Source: Coxiellaceae bacterium
Lineage (GTDB): Bacteria > Pseudomonadota > Gammaproteobacteria > Coxiellales > Coxiellaceae
Direction: 5' to 3'
Length of the DNA: 64,000 nt
Assembly (NCBI GenBank): GCA_029212885.1
Contig: JARGPC010000001.1
Location: forward strand, 636,068-700,067
A model generated the notes under the pieces. That model did no database searches. It saw only the letters and a program-made list of their open reading frames with translations, and was not told where the DNA came from. Positions 38,049 through 47,071 of the stretch are shown one piece after another. The position numbers and the translations under genes are program-made. Position 1 is the stretch's first letter. Every line of letters starts with the position of its first letter.

Positions 38049-38843
38049 TTACACCTCTTCTTTCGGGGTTGGATAATCCATTTCATTAATGTGCGCACCA
38101 TAGAAATACTCTTGTATTAATGGGTGCGGATTTTTGCGAAGCTCATCAACGGGTGCAAAGTCTATGACTTCACCTTCACCTAAAAATAATACGCGATCAG
38201 TTGCTCGACGTAAGGAGTCTACATCGTGTGTGACCATAACAAAAGTAATGCCGAGTAAGTCACGTAGCTCTTTAATCAAGTCATCAAATAAACGTGCGCT
38301 AACGGGATCCAAGCCGGATGAGGGCTCATCCAAAAAAACCAGTTCGGGATCCAGCACAATAGTGCGCGCTAGTGCGGCACGTTTTGCCATGCCGCCACTA
38401 AGCTCAGAAGGCATTTTGCCAGCGTCCTGTTCTTTAAGACCGACCAATTTTAATTTTAATAATGCTAATTCTTTTTGGGTGGATTTTCTTAGCATACTGA
38501 ATTGGCGCACAGGGAACACAATATTCTCCCATACCTGTAGTGAGCTGAATAATGCCAGGCTTTGGAACATCACGCCCCAGCGTCGCTGTACTGCGATGGC
38601 TTGTGCATCATTACAAGTAACAACGTCAGTATCGAAAACATTAATGGTGCCGGAGGTGGGTTGGCGCAACATTAAAATACTGCGCAACAACGTTGTTTTG
38701 CCGCAACCACTGGAGCCGATGATAGCAATAATTTCACCACGATTAATCGAAAAATTTAATCCTTTGTGCACCCATTGGCCGCCGAGCTTATTTTTTAAGT
38801 CAATGACTTCAATGATCGGCTCTTCGTGGTCTACGATATGCAT
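38049..38843 (-). CDS. mlaF: Lipid-transport ABC ATPase (MlaF-like)
   Basis: This 264-residue ABC ATPase has Walker A GSSGCGKTT (residues 43-51), signature LSGGMAKRAALAR and Walker B LVFLDEPSSGLDP, all typical of MlaF. ATG 38843 lies 1 bp after the permease stop; a longer frame to 38888 would overlap the permease by 44 bp. It energises lipid transport with the permease and MCE protein. The C-terminus contains the short extension HINEMDYPTPKEEV. Confidence 0.9.
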   Translation of the reverse strand: MHIVDHEEPIIEVIDLKNKLGGQWVHKGLNFSINRGEIIAIIGSSGCGKTTLLRSILMLRQPTSGTINVFDTDVVTCNDAQAIAVQRRWGVMFQSLALFSSLQVWENIVFPVRQFSMLRKSTQKELALLKLKLVGLKEQDAGKMPSELSGGMAKRAALARTIVLDPELVFLDEPSSGLDPVSARLFDDLIKELRDLLGITFVMVTHDVDSLRRATDRVLFLGEGEVIDFAPVDELRKNPHPLIQEYFYGAHINEMDYPTPKEEV

Positions 38844-38844
38844 G

Positions 38845-39975
38845 TTACACGTCCCAACTAAATAATACGGAAGATAACGCGTCAGCAATAATAATCAAAA
38901 ATAATGCTTGCACCGCACTTTGAGTGGTACGCAGACCAACACTGTTAGCATTTTTCTCAACGCGAAAGCCCTGGAAGCAACCAACCATAGTGATTAAAAT
39001 AGCGAATACTGGTGCTTTTAGTAAACCAATAAGAAAGTATCGTAAAGGCACTTGTTGGTGGAAGTGAGTGATAAACGTGTAAAAGCTAATATTAGCCGCG
39101 ACTTTGGCTGTCAGCATTGAACCAAACATGCCCCAAATATCAGCCCAGATAGTGAGTAGTGGTAACGCAATGGCCACACCAATCAGCTTAGGAATAACTA
39201 ATAACTCTAAAGGACGTATGCCCATCGTTTTAAGGGCGTCGACTTCATCATTAACAATCATCGTACCGATTTGGGCGGAGAATGCCGTACCGGTTCGACC
39301 GGCGGCAATAATCGCTGTCATCAAGGGGCCAAATTCACGCAGCACTAACAAGCTAGAAACATTGACAATAAACAGTTTCATGCCATAGGCTGAGAGTTCT
39401 TGCAGCATTTGATAGCCAAGCACAACACCGACCAAGAATACCAATAAGCCAGCGATTGGCATTGCCATATAGCAGTTCGTATGGAATACCGAAGCAATTG
39501 CACGTACTGAAAAATAACGCGGATGACGAATGGCATGGCCAAAACAGAAAATGATTCTGCCGAAGAAAGAAAACAGGCTGAGTAGCACCTCGATTTTTTT
39601 ATAAATCCAGTTGCCGAACATATAAAAGGTGCCGGGAAACGGATGCGGTGGGATCGTGTGATCGTAATCCATTTCTTTGGCGATGATCTTTAGTAGTTTT
39701 GTAAAGTTTTCGGACAGGCCAACGATCTCGACATCTTTTTTCTTTTTCTTAAATAGGTGGATTAGCTTTTGGATTAACACTGCGCCAGCACTATCAAACG
39801 ACTTCACCTCGCTCATATCGATAGTAAGACCGTGTGTACCTTTTTTGGCTATGGTTTTGATTTCCGCTTCGATGCGCCCTAATTGACCAATAATCCACTT
39901 GCCGTGGCACTTGAGGTGGCGGTAGTCATCGACTACTTCGAAGTCAGCAACGCCTTGCTTTGCCGTCACGTCCAT
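38845..39975 (-). CDS. mlaE: STAS-MlaE fusion permease
   Basis: This 376-residue fusion has an N-terminal STAS domain (about residues 10-105, with LTIDMSEVKSFDSAGAVLI), equivalent to MlaB, joined to an MlaE-type permease (about 120-376) with the conserved EFGPLMTAIIAAGRTGTA and DALKTMGIRPLELLVIPK motifs. The fusion makes a separate mlaB unnecessary. It is first in a four-gene operon with mlaF, mlaD and the lipoprotein. No mlaC is present here. Confidence 0.9.
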   Translation of the reverse strand: MDVTAKQGVADFEVVDDYRHLKCHGKWIIGQLGRIEAEIKTIAKKGTHGLTIDMSEVKSFDSAGAVLIQKLIHLFKKKKKDVEIVGLSENFTKLLKIIAKEMDYDHTIPPHPFPGTFYMFGNWIYKKIEVLLSLFSFFGRIIFCFGHAIRHPRYFSVRAIASVFHTNCYMAMPIAGLLVFLVGVVLGYQMLQELSAYGMKLFIVNVSSLLVLREFGPLMTAIIAAGRTGTAFSAQIGTMIVNDEVDALKTMGIRPLELLVIPKLIGVAIALPLLTIWADIWGMFGSMLTAKVAANISFYTFITHFHQQVPLRYFLIGLLKAPVFAILITMVGCFQGFRVEKNANSVGLRTTQSAVQALFLIIIADALSSVLFSWDV

Positions 39976-40131
39976 ATGACATCCTTTTTACTGCATATTT
40001 TGAGGAGCAATTGACACTATAGTAGTGTGCCATTGTTTTTACCATGGTTCTACTTTAATTGGTGAAAACGTAAACAATGCACCTGTTCATTTGTTTTTTG
40101 TATTAAATTTGACAGGCCATATGGCGTGGGT

Positions 40132-41043
40132 TTAACCAAAAACATAATCAATCACCGCCATGCGCACGGCGGTACTGTTTTCCACTTGTTGCAATATCAC
40201 CGATTGCGGGCCATCGGCAACGGATGAAGCAATTTCAATGCCGCGATTGATTGGGCCCGGGTGCATAACGATGGCATCAGCTTTAGCAAACGTTAGCAAT
40301 TCTTCGGTCAATCCATATTGCGAATGGAAGGTTTCATTGGTGGGGTGTTTGCGTTTATCGATGCGCTCTTTTTGTATACGTAGGCAATACGCAATATCAG
40401 CATTTTTTAGGCCTTCACGAATACTGGCATGGTGCATAACCCTATCAGTAACCAATTCAGGTGCCATCAGCTCGGGTGGTGCAATTAAACGAATATCTTT
40501 AATGCCTGCGGTTTGCATTAATGGTATTAAAGAACGAGCAACACGCGAATGCTTAATGTCTCCTATTACGGCTACTGATAAATCTTCCAGTTCAGGCTTA
40601 TATTGCGTCATGGTCAAAATATCGAGGATAGCTTGCGTAGGGTGATGTGACATGCCTGAACCGGCGTTGATTAAGCGCGCCTCATCACTTAAGCAAGGAA
40701 CAATATCGAGAATCGCTTGGTGGTCATCGTGGCGCACAACAAACAGCTTTGTGCCCATTGCCTGAAAATTAAGTACCATATCATTAATGGTTTCGCCCTT
40801 GGACAGCGCGGACAAATCCATGTTGGGGGTTAGCACCAACATATCGTGACGCATTTGGGCTAATTGAAACGAGTTACAAGTACGTGTGCTGTTTTCAAAA
40901 AACAGGTTGGTGGCAACTTTGCCTTGATGGTGCTCTGCTGAAGTTTCGTTAGCTACTACAGAGCTTAAATATTGTTCAGACCTTTCAAATATATCATGCA
41001 AATCATCTTTGCCGAGTTCAGAGATATCAACCAAGTTAGGCAT
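40132..41043 (-). CDS. pyrB: Aspartate carbamoyltransferase catalytic subunit
   Basis: This 303-residue enzyme joins carbamoyl phosphate and aspartate in pyrimidine synthesis. The carbamoyl-phosphate motif FFENSTRT (residues 48-55), the lysine loop SKGET near 81 and HPTQ (134-137) are present. The residue after STRT is Cys (STRTCNSF), where many homologues have Arg. It is 12 bp downstream of ruvX, in an algH-ruvX-pyrB cluster as in Pseudomonas. No pyrI or dihydroorotase-like gene is adjacent. Confidence 0.92.
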   Translation of the reverse strand: MPNLVDISELGKDDLHDIFERSEQYLSSVVANETSAEHHQGKVATNLFFENSTRTCNSFQLAQMRHDMLVLTPNMDLSALSKGETINDMVLNFQAMGTKLFVVRHDDHQAILDIVPCLSDEARLINAGSGMSHHPTQAILDILTMTQYKPELEDLSVAVIGDIKHSRVARSLIPLMQTAGIKDIRLIAPPELMAPELVTDRVMHHASIREGLKNADIAYCLRIQKERIDKRKHPTNETFHSQYGLTEELLTFAKADAIVMHPGPINRGIEIASSVADGPQSVILQQVENSTAVRMAVIDYVFG

Positions 41044-41055
41044 AGGTTATTCCAG

Positions 41056-41457
41056 TTATTTTTTAAACCATGCTTCGAGGATAAGGGTTGCAGCGACAGA
41101 GTCAATAGATTTTTTGCGCGCTTTCTTTTCATCAAATACGATTCGGCGTGCTTCAATGGTGGTTAATCGTTCATCGGTTAATTCAACCGGTAACTTAAAG
41201 CGTTCTTTAAGGCGGCCGGCAAAACGTTTGGCGGCATGCGATATCTGTTGTGGTGTGCCATCCATATTTAAAGGTAGGCCAACCACTAAGGTATTTACTT
41301 GCCATTCATCGATTAATCGCGAAATCTCTTCCCAGTTGGGAATGCCATCTTTGGCATTCAGTTGCGGTAATGGGTTGGCTTGTCCGGTTACCGACTGACC
41401 GACAGCAACACCAATGCGTTTCATGCCAAAATCAAATGCCATTACTGTATTAGGCAC
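41056..41457 (-). CDS. ruvX: RuvX/YqgF-type RNase H-fold nuclease
   Basis: This 133-residue protein (pre-16S rRNA nuclease or putative Holliday-junction resolvase) has the first catalytic Asp in AFDFGMKRIGVAVG (residues 7-20), the Glu in LTDERLTT and the final Asp in KKSIDSVAA. I start at GTG 41457, where the residues before AFDFG match the E. coli spacing; earlier in-frame starts would extend the overlap with algH. It overlaps algH by 8 bp. Confidence 0.9.
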   Translation of the reverse strand: MPNTVMAFDFGMKRIGVAVGQSVTGQANPLPQLNAKDGIPNWEEISRLIDEWQVNTLVVGLPLNMDGTPQQISHAAKRFAGRLKERFKLPVELTDERLTTIEARRIVFDEKKARKKSIDSVAATLILEAWFKK

Positions 41458-42001
41458 TACCGCATACCCCACTGACTTGGCACATATCAACGCCCAGCGA
41501 TTGTGCTGCCATATTCCATTTCAATGCGTTCGTGGTCTCAAATAGGGTGTGCGCATTATATGGTACGACTAACCAAAAATTATTTTTAATTTCATATTCG
41601 AGTTGCCCGGCATCCCACTGCGAACACCCCAAGGCAACGATGGCTTTTTTATCCCGGTTTTCTTGAGTTAGTGGGCCTAGTTGTTGGCGACAGGCCGCTA
41701 AAGACAGCGTATGAATATGCGGAAACTCGCTATCAGGCGGCTGGCTAATGATATAGGTTTTATTGTGATTAACGGGACCACCATAATATAGACTGACGTG
41801 GCGTAAGTGCGGTAATGGTTTCTCCATACGAATTTTACTCAGCAAGGCATTCAGCGACAGGCTTAATGTTTTATTAATCATTATGCCTTGGCTGTATTTT
41901 TCGTTATGTTGGTAAATGTAAATAACCGACTGGCTAAAAGCATCACTGCTGAGGGTTGGCATAGCAACGAGAAAATGGTTTTTTAGCTGGTTAACTCTCA
42001 T
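41450..42001 (-). CDS. algH: AlgH/YqgE (UPF0301) family protein
   Basis: This 183-residue protein has the family N-terminus LKNHFLVAMPTL, the YYGGPV segment and the VALGCSQWDAGQLEYEI motif. Its function is not firmly known; in Pseudomonas it was linked to alginate regulation. ATG 42001 fits the homologue start, although a TTG at 42037 is in frame. It starts the algH-ruvX-pyrB operon and is divergent from pckA. Confidence 0.9.
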   Translation of the reverse strand: MRVNQLKNHFLVAMPTLSSDAFSQSVIYIYQHNEKYSQGIMINKTLSLSLNALLSKIRMEKPLPHLRHVSLYYGGPVNHNKTYIISQPPDSEFPHIHTLSLAACRQQLGPLTQENRDKKAIVALGCSQWDAGQLEYEIKNNFWLVVPYNAHTLFETTNALKWNMAAQSLGVDMCQVSGVCGSA

Positions 42002-42194
42002 GCGCGCTAGTATGCTTGGCAAAAGCTGAAAGCGCAATACCGTATCTTTAGTGAAGCTGCGTAGCGGGGTGCCATCAAGGCGAACAGCGTATCCATCTTA
42101 CTTCATGGCTCGGATCGTAGATCCTGCGCTTTACTTCCGTAAAATGGACACCCTATCCACCTTGATGCCCTCAGCGCAGTTTTCAAACATGCGA

Positions 42195-42261
42195 GCCTAA
42201 TTGGGTCGTTGCTAAAGATGACATGGCTTAAGAGTTCTGCAATAATGCGCCCTAATTGGGC
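42195..42261. promoter_or_regulatory. Paired CCTAATTGGG elements upstream of pckA
   Basis: The palindromic core CCTAATTGGG appears at 42196-42205 and 42251-42260, 55 bp apart, about five helical turns. The second copy extends to GCCCTAATTGGGC. Both lie in the 281-bp algH-pckA gap, and the second lies just upstream of the ribosome site. They may be operator half-sites for repression or looping. The rest of the gap has an imperfect inverted pair (GCCATCAAGG near 42071, CCTTGATGCC near 42150) and a TTTACTTCCGTAAA hairpin. Confidence 0.5.
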
Positions 42262-42282
42262 TTACTAACACAGGTGACACAA

Positions 42283-43836
42283 ATGCCAGCGCTATGTGCT
42301 GCTACTCAGCAGCAAAATTTGACCGTCGATGAACTACTCGAACAAGCATTAACCCGCGGCGAAGGAGTGATTGCGGCCAATGGTGCATTATGTGTGAACA
42401 CCGGCGAACGGACGGGGCGTTCACCTAAAGATCGCTTTATTATTAGAGATGAATTAACAGAAAACACCATTGATTGGGGTACAGTAAACCAGCCGATGAC
42501 TACCGCTGCATTTAATGTGTTGTGGGCGCGAGCTGAAGACTATATGCAACAACGAGAAACTTTTGTCTCCGCTCTGCATGTGGGCGCTGATCCAGAAGAG
42601 TATTTACCGGTCGAAGTCGAAACTGAAATGGCTTGGCATAATATTTTTTGTCAAAATCTATTTATTCGCGCATTGGAATATAATCCAAAATTAAAAGCCG
42701 AATGGAAAATTATCAATGCCACGCATATGCCGATTGATCCGGTCAATGACAATACCAATAGTAAAGCGGTGGTTGCGATCGACATGACCCAACGTAAGGT
42801 GTTGGTCTGTGGCACACAGTATGCCGGCGAGATGAAAAAGGCGATGTTTACCGTTTTAAATTATTTCTTACCAGCTAAAGGTATCTTGCCCATGCATTGC
42901 GCAGCAAATGTGGGTGGCGCTGGTGATGTGTCATTATTTTTTGGCTTGTCAGGCACTGGTAAAACAACGCTGTCTGCTGACCCTGAGCGTTTCTTAATGG
43001 GTGATGATGAGCACGGCTGGGGGGATAAAGGCACTTTTAATTTTGAGGGTGGCTGCTATGCCAAATGCATAGACCTATCAGCTGAACGTGAGCCTGTTAT
43101 TTGGAAAGCGATTAAGCACGGTTCTGTAATGGAAAACGTGGTTTTAGATGCCAATAAGCAGCCGGACTATAAAGATGGTAGCTTAACATTAAACACACGT
43201 GCGGCTTACCCGCGTGATTATATTGAAAAGTGTGTGGCCAGTAATCAAGGCACCACACCAAGCTCGGTTATCTTTTTAACTTGTGATTTATATGGTGTGT
43301 TACCACCGGTTTCTTTGTTAGATAAACAACAAGCGGCGTATTATTTCTTAAGTGGTTATACCGCCCTCGTCGGCAGCACCGAAGTCGGTGCGGCGAAAGG
43401 CATTTCACCAACATTTAGTACCTGTTTTGGCGCGCCCTTCTTTCCGCGTCCGGCGACTGAATATGCCGAGCTATTAATGCGGCATATTGAAAAAACAGGT
43501 TGTAACGTGTTCTTAGTGAATACCGGCTGGTGTGGTGGTGCTTATGGTGCGGGCGGTGAGCGCTTCTCCATTCCAACCACGCGCGCTGTGATTAGCGCAA
43601 TACATTCAGGTAAATTAAATGACGTTGCAACGGATACATTGCCTGGATTTAATTTATCGATTCCTTATGCTGTTGACGGTGTGGATACTGGATTATTGGA
43701 TCCACGAAAATCTTGTCAAAATCAAGATGATTATAAACAGCAATTGAATAAATTAATTGGCTTATTCCAACAAAACTTCACGCGCTTTGATGTGTCGCAA
43801 GAGATTCAAAATGCCGGACCAAACACTGTCGAATAA
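42283..43836 (+). CDS. pckA: Phosphoenolpyruvate carboxykinase (ATP)
   Basis: This 517-residue gluconeogenic enzyme converts oxaloacetate and ATP to PEP. The phosphate loop GLSGTGKTTLSADP starts at about residue 220, the kinase-2 motif LMGDDEHGW follows, and FNFEGGCYAKCI marks the metal/substrate site. ATG 42283 is chosen because AGGTGA lies 5 bp upstream; a TTG at 42256 is in frame. It overlaps yggS by 26 bp. A gluconeogenic step fits a bacterium living on amino acids. Confidence 0.95.
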   Translation: MPALCAATQQQNLTVDELLEQALTRGEGVIAANGALCVNTGERTGRSPKDRFIIRDELTENTIDWGTVNQPMTTAAFNVLWARAEDYMQQRETFVSALHVGADPEEYLPVEVETEMAWHNIFCQNLFIRALEYNPKLKAEWKIINATHMPIDPVNDNTNSKAVVAIDMTQRKVLVCGTQYAGEMKKAMFTVLNYFLPAKGILPMHCAANVGGAGDVSLFFGLSGTGKTTLSADPERFLMGDDEHGWGDKGTFNFEGGCYAKCIDLSAEREPVIWKAIKHGSVMENVVLDANKQPDYKDGSLTLNTRAAYPRDYIEKCVASNQGTTPSSVIFLTCDLYGVLPPVSLLDKQQAAYYFLSGYTALVGSTEVGAAKGISPTFSTCFGAPFFPRPATEYAELLMRHIEKTGCNVFLVNTGWCGGAYGAGGERFSIPTTRAVISAIHSGKLNDVATDTLPGFNLSIPYAVDGVDTGLLDPRKSCQNQDDYKQQLNKLIGLFQQNFTRFDVSQEIQNAGPNTVE

Positions 43837-44518
43837 AACGGAAACGATAGCTAGCCGCTTAGCTGCGGTGAGGCTACGTATGGCGACGGCTTGCCAAGAC
43901 AATCAGCGTTTGAATGATGGTGTGTTTTTATTGGCAGTAAGCAAGCATCACAGTGCGGCAATGATTCGACAAGCATATGAAGCAGGCCAAGCCTCATTTG
44001 GTGAAAATTATGCGCAAGAGGCGGTTGAGAAAATTCAACAACTGAAAGATTTGCACGTTACTTGGCATTTTATTGGTAAGCTGCAATCGAATAAGTTAAA
44101 GTTGTTGGCACAATATTTTGATTGGGTACAAACCGTTACATCCATTAAGCAACTGGATTTGTTGTCGCAACATGCGCAAGCATTGTCAAAAACCTTAAAT
44201 ATTTGTATACAAGTTAAGCTGGGTGATGAAGGCAGTAAAAACGGCGTGAATCTCGAGCAGGCGAGTGAGCTGATGCATTATGCGCATCAATGTGAAGGGC
44301 TGCGGCCTCGAGGCTTGATGGCGATACCGCCAGCAACAGCGAGCTTTGATCAGCAAAGCCAGATGTTACAACCATTAAAGCAATTGCTGGTTGAAATGCA
44401 ACAGCGCTGGCCCAATCTAGATACCTTGTCGATGGGAATGTCGAATGATTTAGAGGCGGCAATTGCACAGGGCTCGACAATGGTGCGGGTTGGTACGGCG
44501 ATTTTTGGGGCTAGGTGA
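43811..44518 (+). CDS. yggS: PLP-homeostasis protein YggS/PLPBP
   Basis: This 235-residue pyridoxal-phosphate-binding protein of the alanine-racemase barrel fold buffers PLP supply. The PLP lysine is Lys45 in LLAVSKH. The segments GENYAQEAVEKI, WHFIGKLQSNK and LSMGMSNDLEAAI are typical. ATG 43811 overlaps the pckA end and has AAGAGA upstream. The following yggT pairs with it in many proteobacteria; here a palindromic repeat lies between. Confidence 0.94.
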   Translation: MPDQTLSNKTETIASRLAAVRLRMATACQDNQRLNDGVFLLAVSKHHSAAMIRQAYEAGQASFGENYAQEAVEKIQQLKDLHVTWHFIGKLQSNKLKLLAQYFDWVQTVTSIKQLDLLSQHAQALSKTLNICIQVKLGDEGSKNGVNLEQASELMHYAHQCEGLRPRGLMAIPPATASFDQQSQMLQPLKQLLVEMQQRWPNLDTLSMGMSNDLEAAIAQGSTMVRVGTAIFGAR

Positions 44519-44532
44519 TAGCAGACTGTTTT

Positions 44533-44640
44533 GTCATCCCGGAAGTGACACAGTCATTATGCTGTCATCCCGGCCCCTGAGCCGGGATCCAGGATAATAT
44601 GTGGATCCCGGATAATTGCTTTGCAATTTCCGGGATGACA
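44533..44640. repeat. GTCATCCCGG palindromic repeat between yggS and yggT
   Basis: It contains GTCATCCCGG twice at the left, GGATCC twice in the middle and CCGGGATGAC at the right, with a GCTTTGCAA internal hairpin. It is the most complete member of the family in this window. Confidence 0.82.
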
Positions 44641-44672
44641 GGCAAAAGAGACAAATAAAAAAGGTAAAAGCT

Positions 44673-45254
44673 ATGTCAGGACCAATAAGTACAGCGGTAT
44701 TGTTTTTAGTAAATGTGATTTTTGGTATATACATTTTAGTGGTGGTGCTGCGTTTGCTTATGCAAAAAGTCGGTGCTTCCTACCATAACCCGATTTCACA
44801 GTTGGTGATTAAAGCTACGCAGCCAATAGTAAAGCCATTGCAGCGTGTGGTGCCTGGATACAAAGGCATAGACTTTGCGATCGTATTTTTCTTATTTGTG
44901 CTTGAGTTGGCTAAGGTAGCGATATTGTTGGCGATTACCCAAGGCACATTCCCCGACGTGGGTGGCTGGGTAATTTGGGCTTTCGCTGATGGCTGTAATG
45001 ATATCTTGGATGTGTATTTTTATCTGATCATCATTGGTGCGATCTTAAGTTGGATTACATCGATGCATCATCATCCGATCACACATGTAGTGGCTAGTAT
45101 TACGGATCCGTTTTTAGGCGTGTTCCGGCGATTTATTCCAGCCATGGGTGGCATGGACTTCACCCCTTTAGTTGCGATTGTCGTGATAAAGTTGGTACAG
45201 ATTTTAGTGTTCGGCCCATTGGCAGGCGTCGGTGTGCAGATGGCATTGGCTTAG
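44673..45254 (+). CDS. yggT: YggT-family membrane protein
   Basis: This 193-residue protein has two tandem YGGT repeats, each with a membrane helix pair and a short conserved turn (NPISQLVIKATQPIVKPLQR at 36-55 and HPITHVVASITDPFLGVFRR near 131-150). Similar proteins have roles in osmotic tolerance and envelope biogenesis, but the molecular role is unknown. ATG 44673 has AAGG 8 bp upstream; the frame extends further up into the repeat but is not coding there. Confidence 0.88.
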   Translation: MSGPISTAVLFLVNVIFGIYILVVVLRLLMQKVGASYHNPISQLVIKATQPIVKPLQRVVPGYKGIDFAIVFFLFVLELAKVAILLAITQGTFPDVGGWVIWAFADGCNDILDVYFYLIIIGAILSWITSMHHHPITHVVASITDPFLGVFRRFIPAMGGMDFTPLVAIVVIKLVQILVFGPLAGVGVQMALA

Positions 45255-45326
45255 AGCGTTTGAAACCGGTGGCAAATTGAATTACGATTTGTCTTCAATA
45301 ACTTAATATATTGTAGGAGTACCCTT

Positions 45327-45656
45327 ATGGGAGAATTTGTAAAAGCAACATCAGATGCGGCGTTTGATGCCGAAGTATTACAGTCAGACACACCTGTGCT
45401 TGTAGATTTTTGGGCTGAATGGTGTGGACCGTGCAAAATGATCACCCCGATCGTTGATAAGGTCGCTGAAGATTATGCGCAACGTGTATCGGTATTTAAA
45501 ATGAATGTGGATGATAATCCAGATACGCCAACTAAATACGGTGTTCGCGGCATCCCTAGCCTATTGATTTATAAGGGCGGAGAGGTTGTTGATACTCATG
45601 TGGGTGCGTTAACTGAGTCGCAACTAACGGCTTTCCTAGATAAGAACTTGGCTTAA
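45327..45656 (+). CDS. trxA: Thioredoxin 1
   Basis: This 109-residue thioredoxin has active site WCGPC (Cys33, Cys36) within FWAEWCGPCKM and the cis-Pro loop RGIPSLLIY. It reduces protein disulfides in the cytosol. ATG 45327 has a strong TAGGAG site upstream. It lies immediately before rho, the usual trxA-rho order of gammaproteobacteria. Its stop is embedded in a terminator-like stem. Confidence 0.97.
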   Translation: MGEFVKATSDAAFDAEVLQSDTPVLVDFWAEWCGPCKMITPIVDKVAEDYAQRVSVFKMNVDDNPDTPTKYGVRGIPSLLIYKGGEVVDTHVGALTESQLTAFLDKNLA

Positions 45657-45672
45657 AACCCCAAGTTCTTTT
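45642..45672 (+). terminator. Terminator overlapping the trxA 3' end
   Basis: A perfect 10-bp stem AAGAACTTGG/CCAAGTTCTT encloses the last codons and stop of trxA, followed by a short T run. It separates trxA from rho. The T tract is only four bases, so readthrough or attenuation is possible. Confidence 0.65.
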
Positions 45673-45803
45673 GGAAAGACTTGAAATTTAATTAAACAGG
45701 CTCTAGAATAAGAACTCGCAAGAAATTTTCCAGAGATTTAAGAAATTTTCCCTCCATGCCAGAGAGTGTTTCACACAAAATAACTAAATAAATGGGTCAA
45801 CCT

Positions 45804-47060
45804 ATGAACCTTACAGAACTGAAGAAGAAATCGGCTGCTGAACTGAGCGGTATCGCACAGAAGATGGGTCTCGATAATTTATCACGTATGCGCAAGCAAG
45901 ATATAATTTTTTCCTTATTAAAAGCGCATGCTAAGAAAGGTGAAGATATTTTTGGCGATGGTGTTATTGAGATTCTGCAAGATGGTTTCGGTTTTTTGCG
46001 CTCATCAGATACTTCCTATTTAGCAGGCCCTGATGATATCTACGTGTCACCTAGTCAGATTCGCCGCTTTTCATTGCGTACGGGTGATACAGTGTCAGGC
46101 AAGATTCGTCCACCCAAAGAAGGCGAGCGCTATTTTGCATTATTGCAAGTTAGTGAAATTAATTATGATAAGCCTGAAAGTACTAAGAATAAAATCTTAT
46201 TTGAGAATCTTACACCGCTATTCCCGGATGAGCGTCTTGAGATGCAAATCGGTAATGGCAGCACCGAAGATATTACGGCACGTATCGTTGATTTAGCAGC
46301 GCCTGTAGGTAAAGGTCAACGTGGTTTGATTGTATCGCCACCGAAAGCTGGTAAAACAATGATGCTGCAAAACATTGCGCACTCGATTGCTGAAAACCAT
46401 CCTGACGTGTATTTAATTGTGTTATTAATTGATGAGCGACCTGAAGAAGTGACAGAAATGTCACGCTCAGTGAAGGGCGAAGTGGTTGCCAGTACGTTTG
46501 ATGAGCCATTAACGCGTCACGTGCAAGTGGCAGAAATGGTAATTGAAAAAGCCAAGCGTCTAGTTGAGCATAAGAAAGATGTGGTTATTTTATTGGATTC
46601 GATCACACGTTTAGCGCGTGCTTATAATACGATCGTTCCTGCTTCTGGTAAGGTGCTAACCGGTGGTGTTGATGCAAATGCATTGCAACGTCCTAAGCGT
46701 TTCTTTGGTGCTGCGCGTAATGTTGAAGAGGGTGGCAGTTTAACCATTCTTGCTACCGCGTTGGTAGATACCGGCTCGAAGATGGATGAAGTGATTTACG
46801 AAGAGTTCAAGGGAACCGGTAACATGGAAATCCACTTGAGTCGTCGTATTGCAGAGCGTCGTATCTTCCCGGCAATTAATATCAACAGCTCGGGTACGCG
46901 TCGTGAAGAGCGCATTACTAAACCTGCTGAATTACAAAAATTATGGATCTTACGTAAGATCTTGCATCCGATGGATGAGTTGGCGGCTGGTGAATTCTTG
47001 ATCGATCGTTTAAAGCTGTCGAAAACCAATGATGATTTCTTTGACTCAATGAAAGGTTAA
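45804..47060 (+). CDS. rho: Transcription termination factor Rho
   Basis: This 418-residue hexameric RNA helicase releases Rho-dependent transcripts. [15 protein letters not shown] starts the N-terminal RNA-binding domain. Walker [12 protein letters not shown] is near residue 176, the Q-loop/secondary RNA-site segment [14 protein letters not shown] near 281, and the arginine finger region [12 protein letters not shown] near 347. I use ATG 45804, matching the E. coli start; a 4-residue longer start at 45792 is less well supported. The leader is about 130 bp and purine-rich, as for autoregulated rho genes. Confidence 0.97.
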   Translation: MNLTELKKKSAAELSGIAQKMGLDNLSRMRKQDIIFSLLKAHAKKGEDIFGDGVIEILQDGFGFLRSSDTSYLAGPDDIYVSPSQIRRFSLRTGDTVSGKIRPPKEGERYFALLQVSEINYDKPESTKNKILFENLTPLFPDERLEMQIGNGSTEDITARIVDLAAPVGKGQRGLIVSPPKAGKTMMLQNIAHSIAENHPDVYLIVLLIDERPEEVTEMSRSVKGEVVASTFDEPLTRHVQVAEMVIEKAKRLVEHKKDVVILLDSITRLARAYNTIVPASGKVLTGGVDANALQRPKRFFGAARNVEEGGSLTILATALVDTGSKMDEVIYEEFKGTGNMEIHLSRRIAERRIFPAININSSGTRREERITKPAELQKLWILRKILHPMDELAAGEFLIDRLKLSKTNDDFFDSMKG

Positions 47061-47071
47061 TACGCGCTATC

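Noticed and set aside
38134-38865. 243-residue antisense frame over mlaF
   Set aside because: Fully opposite a clear ABC ATPase gene, with low-complexity composition.
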